Positions 57,699 through 64,000 of a stretch of DNA of 64,000 nt are shown here, piece after piece; the first letter of the stretch is position 1; each line of letters starts with the position of its first letter. The notes under the pieces are model-generated. The model saw only the letters and a list, made by a program, of their open reading frames with translations. It searched no databases and was not told where the DNA came from. The DNA lies in contig CM055105.1 in assembly GCA_029204225.1 (NCBI GenBank), positions 50,980,745 through 51,044,744 of the forward strand, given 5' to 3'. The position numbers and the translations under genes are program-made. The DNA is from Diphasiastrum complanatum (Eukaryota; Streptophyta; Lycopodiopsida; Lycopodiales; Lycopodiaceae).

Positions 57699-58205
57699 TT
57701 TTTTACATCCTCAAATATCATTCACATAGAAAATTTGGCTTATAAAACTTGCATGTCAATTTCGGTCACAATGCCTCAGTACATGATGTGCACTGGAAAG
57801 GATTTAATTATTGGTGAACGATATTTCATTATAAACTATTCTTGGTCACAAACAAGATATCAAAAGAAAAAGTAGAATCTCAAAACATCAAAACATGCTC
57901 CTTCTTTGAGAGTGGTTTTTCAACATATATACGCTGATTATATTGTGCCATATTACATGCTCTACAAAGGAATAGAAGTATTATCGTTGCAGTTACTACC
58001 GCTTCCTTGTATGTGAATATTGTATTAAATTGGCTATCCGAACCAAAAACGTTGTATGTATCATGTACGTGAGCGTCAGCCAAGAATTAGATTGAATTTA
58101 GTCGACGCACTAGATTGTTTCTATAGCAAACAAGCTTCCATTGCTCATGCACTTTGCAATACAATTTTCAAACTTGGTACTTGAGGTAGCCTCTTGATTC
58201 TTTGT
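57699..58205 (+). repeat. Monomer B, 3' part
   Basis: Continues from 'ttttttacatcctcaaatat' to the common end. With the 5' part it makes a B of about 858 bp. Confidence 0.88.
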
Positions 58206-59063
58206 CTTACAAAGCAATCAAAACATCTTTCGTCTTTAGGTGAATGTTATAACAAACATTAGAAAATATGATCAAATTGGAGTTTATTCAATTCTTTGCC
58301 AAATAACGATGTTTTCTATTTACCTATTAGAATGTTAATGTTAGCTTGTTGATAATGTAAGTCATGGAATCGAGTAGACTATCCCAGCACCAAGTTCAAT
58401 TGTAGAATATAGCATGACATGGATAGTTCAAACTTGTTTGAAAAATATATCTAGTATTAACAATCAATAGAGATTTACTAAAAAATAAGTAGATCCAATA
58501 GTTAGTAGAGAACGTTTACTCACTAACATTATAATTTTATTGTGGATCTTTTTCCATCCTCGAACATCGGCCATAGAGAAAATTTTACTTATAAATCTTC
58601 CATAACAATTTAGGTTACAATGCATTACTAAATGATGTGCATTGCAAAGAACTTCAAAATTGTTAAAAAAAATTTTTGTTAGAAACTATTCTTGCACACA
58701 AATATGATATCTAAAAAAAACATATAAGCTCAAATTATAAAAACCAATTGCATCTTTTAGATTTTCTATCCACATCATATAATCTAATTGTGTTATGCCT
58801 TACTACATGTTGTACATAGGTATATAGAAGTATTATTATTGTAGTCACGACAACTTCCTTGTATGTGATAAATACACAAAATTAAGTCTTAAAATTGCTA
58901 CCCAACCAAAAATGTCATACTACAATGTAGGACAAGTAAGCCAAAATTACATTCAATTCAAACGAGTTGCCAGGATGTTTCTCTAACAAACAAGCTTATT
59001 GCTCATGTACTCAGCTATAGAATTTTCTAACTTGCTACTTGAGGTAGCCTCTTGATTCTTTGT
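58206..59063 (+). repeat. Monomer A, complete (~858 bp)
   Basis: Complete and in register between B and C. The hairpin has one mismatch (gttgtag to attgtag) near 58839. Noncoding. Confidence 0.88.
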
Positions 59064-59934
59064 CTTTCAATTCACAAAGCAACGGACACATCATTTCTGC
59101 TTATGTACATGTATGTTATAAAAAAGGCTATTTTTTTATTTATAACAATGTGTCAACTTGATGATGCTTCTTGGTTTCCAAGGGGAGGCTCGAACATGGG
59201 ACCAAAGAAACTTTGGATGCCAAGCTAACCAGTTGAGCCAACCCCGTTGGGTGTCAACTTGATGATGATGTAATAAGGCATGGAATCGAGTAGACTACCC
59301 CAGTACCAAGTTCAATTGCAAATATAGTATGACATGGATAGGTCTTGCTTGTTTGAGAACTATATCTAGTATTCAAAAGAGAATAATAAATAACAATTTT
59401 CTCAAAAATAAGTAGATCCAGTAGTTACTAGAGAATTTTTACTCACTAATATTAAAAATTGTAGTTTGGATTGTTTTTCATCCTCAAACATAGTTTACAA
59501 AGACAATTTTACATATAAATCTTGCAGGACAATTTAGATTACAATGCTTCTCTAAATGATGTGCATTGCAAAGGATTTAAATATTGTTAGTAAATTTTTT
59601 GTTAGAAACTATCGTTGCTCACAAAAATGAGATCAAATGAAAAATTAGAACATCAGAATATAAAAACATGTTCCATGTTATAGATTGTTTTTCAACATCG
59701 TATACCCTAATTATGTTATGCCTTACTACATGCTCTAAAAAGGAATATAAATAGCATAATTGTAGTTATTACAACTTTCTTGTATGTGATGAACACAAAA
59801 AATACTATGTTAAATTGGCTACCCAAGCCAGAAATGTCATACTTACAATGTAGGTGAATTTAAGCCAAAAAGTAGATTAAATTCACTCGACTTTCTAGAA
59901 TGTTTGTTCAAACAAAGAAGCCTCACTTGCTCAT
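59064..59934 (+). repeat. Monomer C with SINE-like insertion
   Basis: C in register, enlarged by 101 bp at 59167-59267 (insert plus duplicated target) and truncated at its 3' end at 'cttgctcat'. Confidence 0.85.
59167..59251 (-). mobile_element. tRNA-derived SINE-like insertion, 85 bp
   Basis: A 16-bp perfect direct repeat TGTCAACTTGATGATG flanks it (59151-59166, 59252-59267). On the minus strand it reads like a tRNA: TGGCTCAACTGG fits the pol III A box (TRGCNNAGYNGG) apart from one base, and ATGTTCGAGCCTCC fits the B box (GGTTCGANTCC), spaced about 32 bp apart. Long target duplications are typical of LINE-driven insertion. It is shorter than most plant SINEs and has no obvious poly-A, so it may be only the tRNA-related head. 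Confidence 0.8.
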
Positions 59935-60312
59935 CTTTGAAAAATGTTACAATTTGTCATTTTTTAATTACAATGTGTTAACTTGATGATAACATAAGAC
60001 ATGGAATCAGGTGGACTACCCCAACACCAAGTTCAATTGCAAAATATAGCATGACATGGGTAGGTGGACCTTGTTTGAAAAATATATCTAGCATCTCAAA
60101 GATAATACTCAACAATAATGTTCAATAAAAACAAAAAGTTGATCCAATAGTTAGTAGGATATTTAAGCTCACTAATAGTAAATTTGTGTTGTGGATTTTT
60201 TACATCCTCAAATATGATTCACATAAAAAATTTGGCTTATAGATCTTGCATGTCAATTTAGGTCACAATGCCTCACTACATGATGTGCACTGGAAAGGAT
60301 TTAATTACTGGT
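59935..60312 (+). repeat. Monomer B, truncated at both ends
   Basis: Begins 'ctttgaaaaatgttacaa' and ends 'ggatttaattactggt'. It lacks the last ~450 bp of B. A follows directly. Confidence 0.82.
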
Positions 60313-61015
60313 CGAGTAGACTATCCCAGCACCAAGTTCAATTGTAGAATATAGCATGACATGGATAGGTCAAACTTGTTTGAGAAATATATCTAGTATT
60401 CAAATGATAATAATCAATAGAGATTTACTAAAAAATAAGTAGATCCAATAGTTAGTAGAGAACGTTTACTCACTAACATTATAATTTTATTGTGGATCTT
60501 TTTCCATCCTCGAACATCGGTCACAAAGAAAATTCTACTTATAAATCTTCCATAACAATTTAGGTTACAATGCGTCACTAAATGATGTGCATTGCAAAGA
60601 ATTTTAAAATTGTTAAAATATTTTTCTGTTAGAAACTATTCTTGCTCCAAAGATGATATCTAAAAAAAAACTTATAAGCTCAAAATATAAAAACCAATTG
60701 CATCTTTTAAATTTTCTATCCACATCATATACCCTAATTGTGTTATGCCTTACTACATGTTGTACATAGGTATATAGAAGTATTATTTTTGTAGTCACTA
60801 CAACTTCCTTGTATGTGATGAATACACAAAATAATGTCTTAAACTTGCTATCCAACCAAAAATGTCATACTACAATGTAGGCCAAAGTAAGCCAAAATTA
60901 CATTCAATTTAAACGAGTTGCCAGAATGTTTCTCTAACAAACAAGCCTACTTGCTCATGTACTTAGCTATAGAATTTTCAAACTTGGTACTTGAGATAGC
61001 GTCTTGATTCTTTGT
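60313..61015 (+). repeat. Monomer A, lacking its first ~150 bp
   Basis: Starts 'cgagtagactatcccagc' and runs to the common end. The hairpin is altered (tttgtag-tca-ctacaac) near 60788. Confidence 0.82.
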
Positions 61016-61726
61016 CTTACAATTCACAAAATAACGGACACATCATTTGTGCTTATGTATATGTATGTTATAAAAAAGGATATATTTTTTATTTATTACA
61101 ATGTGTTAACTTGATGATGATGTAGTAAGGCATGGAATCGAGTAGACTACCGTGGTACCAAGTTCAATTGCAAATATAGTAGATTGTTTTTCAACATCGT
61201 CTACCCTAATTATGTTATGCCTTACTACATGCTCTAAAAAGGATAATAAATAGCATAATTGTAGTTACGACAATTTTCTTGTATGTGATGAACACAAACA
61301 ATATTATGTTAAATTGGCTACCCAAGCCAGAAATGTCATACTTACAATGTAGGAGAATTTGAGCCAAGAAGTAGATTAAATTCACTCGACTTGCAAGAAT
61401 GTTTGTTCCATGTTTTAGATTGTTTTTCAACATAATATACCCTAATTATGTTATGCATTACTACATGCTCTAAAAAGGAATATAAATAGCATAATTGTAG
61501 TTACTACAACTTTCCTGTATGTGATGAACACAAAAATTACTATGTTAAATTGGCTACCCAAGCCAGAAATATCATACTTACAATGTAGGAGAATTTAAGC
61601 CAAGATGTAGATTAAATTCACTCGACTTGCTAGAATGTTTGTTTTAACAAAGAAGCCTCACTTGCTCATGTACTTAGCTATACAGTTTTCAAACTTGGTA
61701 CTTGAGGTAGCCTCTTGATTCTTTGT
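61016..61726 (+). repeat. Monomer C, deleted and partly duplicated
   Basis: After ~165 bp an internal deletion joins 'caaatatagta' to 'gattgtttttcaac'. The following ~225 bp ('ttttcaacat' to 'gaatgtttgtt') is then present twice in tandem (from ~61181 and ~61416). Confidence 0.8.
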
Positions 61727-62575
61727 CTTGCAATTCACAAAGCAACAAGAGCATCATTCTTGTTTAGATACATTTATAAGAAAGATTGAAAAAATAGATT
61801 CAAAATGGAATTTATTCAATCCTTTGAAAAATGTTACGATTTTTTATTTTTTAATTAAACGGTATTAACTTGATGATGACGTAAGACATGGAATCGAGTG
61901 GACTACCCCAACACCAAGTTCAATTGCAAAATATAGCATGACATGGGTAGGTCGACCTTGTTTGAAAAATATATCTAGCATCTCAAAGAGAATAATCAAC
62001 AACAATGTTTAATAAAAACAAAAAGTTGATCCAATAGTTAGTAGGAAATTTAAGCTCACTAATAGTAAATTTGTGTTGTGGATTTTGTACATCCACATAG
62101 AAAATTTTGCTTATAAATCTTGCATGTCAATTTAGGTCACAATGCCTCAGTACATGATGTGCACTGGAAAGGATTTAATTATTGGTGAAAGATGTTTGAT
62201 AAGAAACTATTCTTGGTCACAAACAGGATATCAAAAGAAAAAGTAGAATCTCAAAACATCAAAACATGTTCCTTCTTTGAGATGGTTTTTCAACATATAT
62301 ACGCTGATTATGTTATGCCATATTACATGTTGTACAAAGGAATAGAAGTATTATCGTTGCAGTTACTACCGCTTCCTTGTATGTGAATATTGTATTAAAT
62401 TGGCTATCCGAACCAAAAACGTTGTACGTATCATGTACGTAAGTGTCAACCAAGAATTAGATTGAATCTAGTTGACACACTAGAATGTTTCTGTAGCAAA
62501 CAAGCTTCATTGGCTCATGCACTGTGCAATACAATTTTCAAACTTGGTACTTGAGGTAGCCTCTTGATTCTTTGT
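61727..62575 (+). repeat. Monomer B, complete (~849 bp)
   Basis: The best uninterrupted B copy in the window. Noncoding. Confidence 0.88.
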
Positions 62576-63270
62576 CTTGCAATTCACAAAGCAACCAAAA
62601 CATCGTTCATCTTGAAGTGAATGTTATAACAAACATTAGAAAATATGATCAAATTGGAATTTATTCAATTCTCTCCCAAATGATGATGTTTTCTATTTAC
62701 CTATTAGAATGTTAATGTTAGCTTGCTGATAATGTAAGTCATGGAATCGAGTAGACTATCCCAGCACCAAGTTCAATTGTAGAATATAGCATGACATGGA
62801 TAGTTCTAACTTGTTTGAGAAATATATCTAGTATTCAAAAGATAATAATCAATAGAGATTTACTAAAAAATAAGTAGATCCAATAGTTAGTAGAGAACGT
62901 TTACTCACTAACATTATAATTCTATTGTGGATCTTTTTCCATCCTCGAACATCGGTCACAAAGAAAATTCTACTTATAAATCTTCCATAACAATTTAGGT
63001 TAAAATGCATCACTAAATGATGTGCATTGCAAAGAATTTCAAAATTGTTAAAATATTTTCCTGTTAGAAACTATTCTTGCTCCAAAGATGATATCTAAAA
63101 AAAACGTATAAGCTCAAATTATAAAAACCAATTGCATCTTTTAGATTTCGTATCCACATCATATACTCTAATTGTGTTATGCCTTACTACATGTTGTACA
63201 TAGGTATATAGAAGTATTATTGTTGTATTCACTACAGCTTCCTTGTATGTGATGAATACACAAAATAATG
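62576..63270 (+). repeat. Monomer A, 3' end missing
   Basis: Ends 'cacaaaataatg', where the duplicated gypsy/palindrome block begins. Confidence 0.85.
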
Positions 63271-64000
63271 TCTACAAAGATCAACTTTAGAAAGATAGAA
63301 GCTGTATCCAGGTGGTCAAATAGGTCATCTATGTCGGGAATAGGATATTTATTTCAAATAGTAAGATGACTAAGAGCACCATAATCAATACAAAGACGAT
63401 TTGTACTGTCTTTTTAATCCACAAGCAAAACAAGAGTGTGATATAGACTTTGACTAGGCTGGGCAAGGCCTCGAGCTAAAAGATAAAAAATGCCACTGAT
63501 TAATTAATTAATTAAATGCTATGGTCCTCTCCAAAGAAATAAATAAACTCCCTATTTAATTCTAGTTTTTTTTGGCTTTTTTTGGTCTTTTTTTGGCATT
63601 TTTTTAGGTTGTTTTGGGGTGTGGGAACTTTTAAAAATAAATAATTAATTAATTAATTAACGATTGTAGGGTTCACCACGGTTCGCCCTTAAAATGTCTG
63701 AGAACCGTACGGTTCACTGTACGGTTCTGAGAACCATGGTGAACCGCTCAAGGTTCTCAATTCTATGTTAAGCATATAGAATATTTTGTTATTGAAACAA
63801 AATATAACATTTTCCTTTATTGACTGTACTATTTACTGCAGACTATAAATCTATAATAATATGTTAAGCATATAGAATATTTTGTTATTGAAACAAAATC
63901 TAACATTTTCCTTTATTGACTGTACTATTTACTACAGACTATGAATTTGTAAATGATTACAGACTATAAAATAATAAGTTTTACTGCAGACCATAAAGCA
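63271..64000 (+). repeat. Second copy of the gypsy-scrap/palindrome block
   Basis: Matches 40741-41470. The minus-strand gypsy RT start (KYPIPDIDDLFDHLD) occupies 63271-63480. The hairpin AGAACCGTAC/GTACGGTTCT is at 63701-63728. The ~96-bp tandem units follow. It continues beyond the window. Confidence 0.9.

Noticed and set aside
57672-58083. Small frames across the solo LTR edge and monomer B on both strands
   Set aside because: They cross an insertion boundary or lie in monomers that are riddled with stops in other copies.
59167-59251. A functional tRNA gene
   Set aside because: The arms do not give a convincing cloverleaf, there is no clear terminator, and it is flanked by a retroposition target duplication.

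Overview
The window holds no recognisable host gene. It is AT-rich repeat DNA of a land plant with a repeat-laden genome. The plant assignment rests on Ty1/copia elements primed by the tRNA-Met type site TGGTATCAGAGC(C), a Ty3/gypsy element with a GPY-type integrase end and no visible chromodomain, and the lack of any bacterial or compact-genome features. The species cannot be named from the sequence.

The substrate is a head-to-tail array of three related monomers. I call them A (about 860-874 bp), B (about 850-858 bp) and C (about 827 bp). They recur in the order B-A-C, a higher-order unit of about 2.55 kb. The array is readable at 1-2657, 8732-9872, 16500-17681, 28137-29331, 35159-36032, 38070-39612, 44511-45388 and 55940-63270. 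Everything else is inserted into it or rearranged from it.

Layout. 2658-16493 is a nested block holding a nearly intact copia element with an ATAAG target duplication (2724-8726), a copy of the flanking array, decayed copia pieces, a 705-bp LTR and a solo LTR in reverse. 17682-28136 is a copia element (family F3) split by a 5'-truncated Ty3/gypsy element on the minus strand (20613-27913, one open frame of about 1700 codons). 29332-35158 is a chain of minus-strand copia fragments with an unclassified CpG-rich piece. 36033-38069 is another F3 end. 39613-41559 is a decayed gypsy fragment with a palindromic AT-rich segment that recurs at 63271-64000. 41560-43096 is the least repetitive stretch. 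43171-45388 duplicates 33819-36032. 45389-55939 is a dimeric copia element (F4, three LTRs) with a foreign inverted fragment in its middle. 56997-57698 is a solo LTR. 59167-59251 is a tRNA-derived SINE-like insertion with a 16-bp target duplication.

None of the coding units looks autonomous today. The copia at 2724 needs only two single-base corrections in frame. The gypsy frame is intact but lacks its 5' LTR. The most interesting patterns are the A/B/C higher-order array, a set of copia-derived reading frames that stay open although their integrase and RT catalytic motifs are gone, repeated block duplications with identical junctions, and one LTR family that landed at the same homologous monomer position twice.
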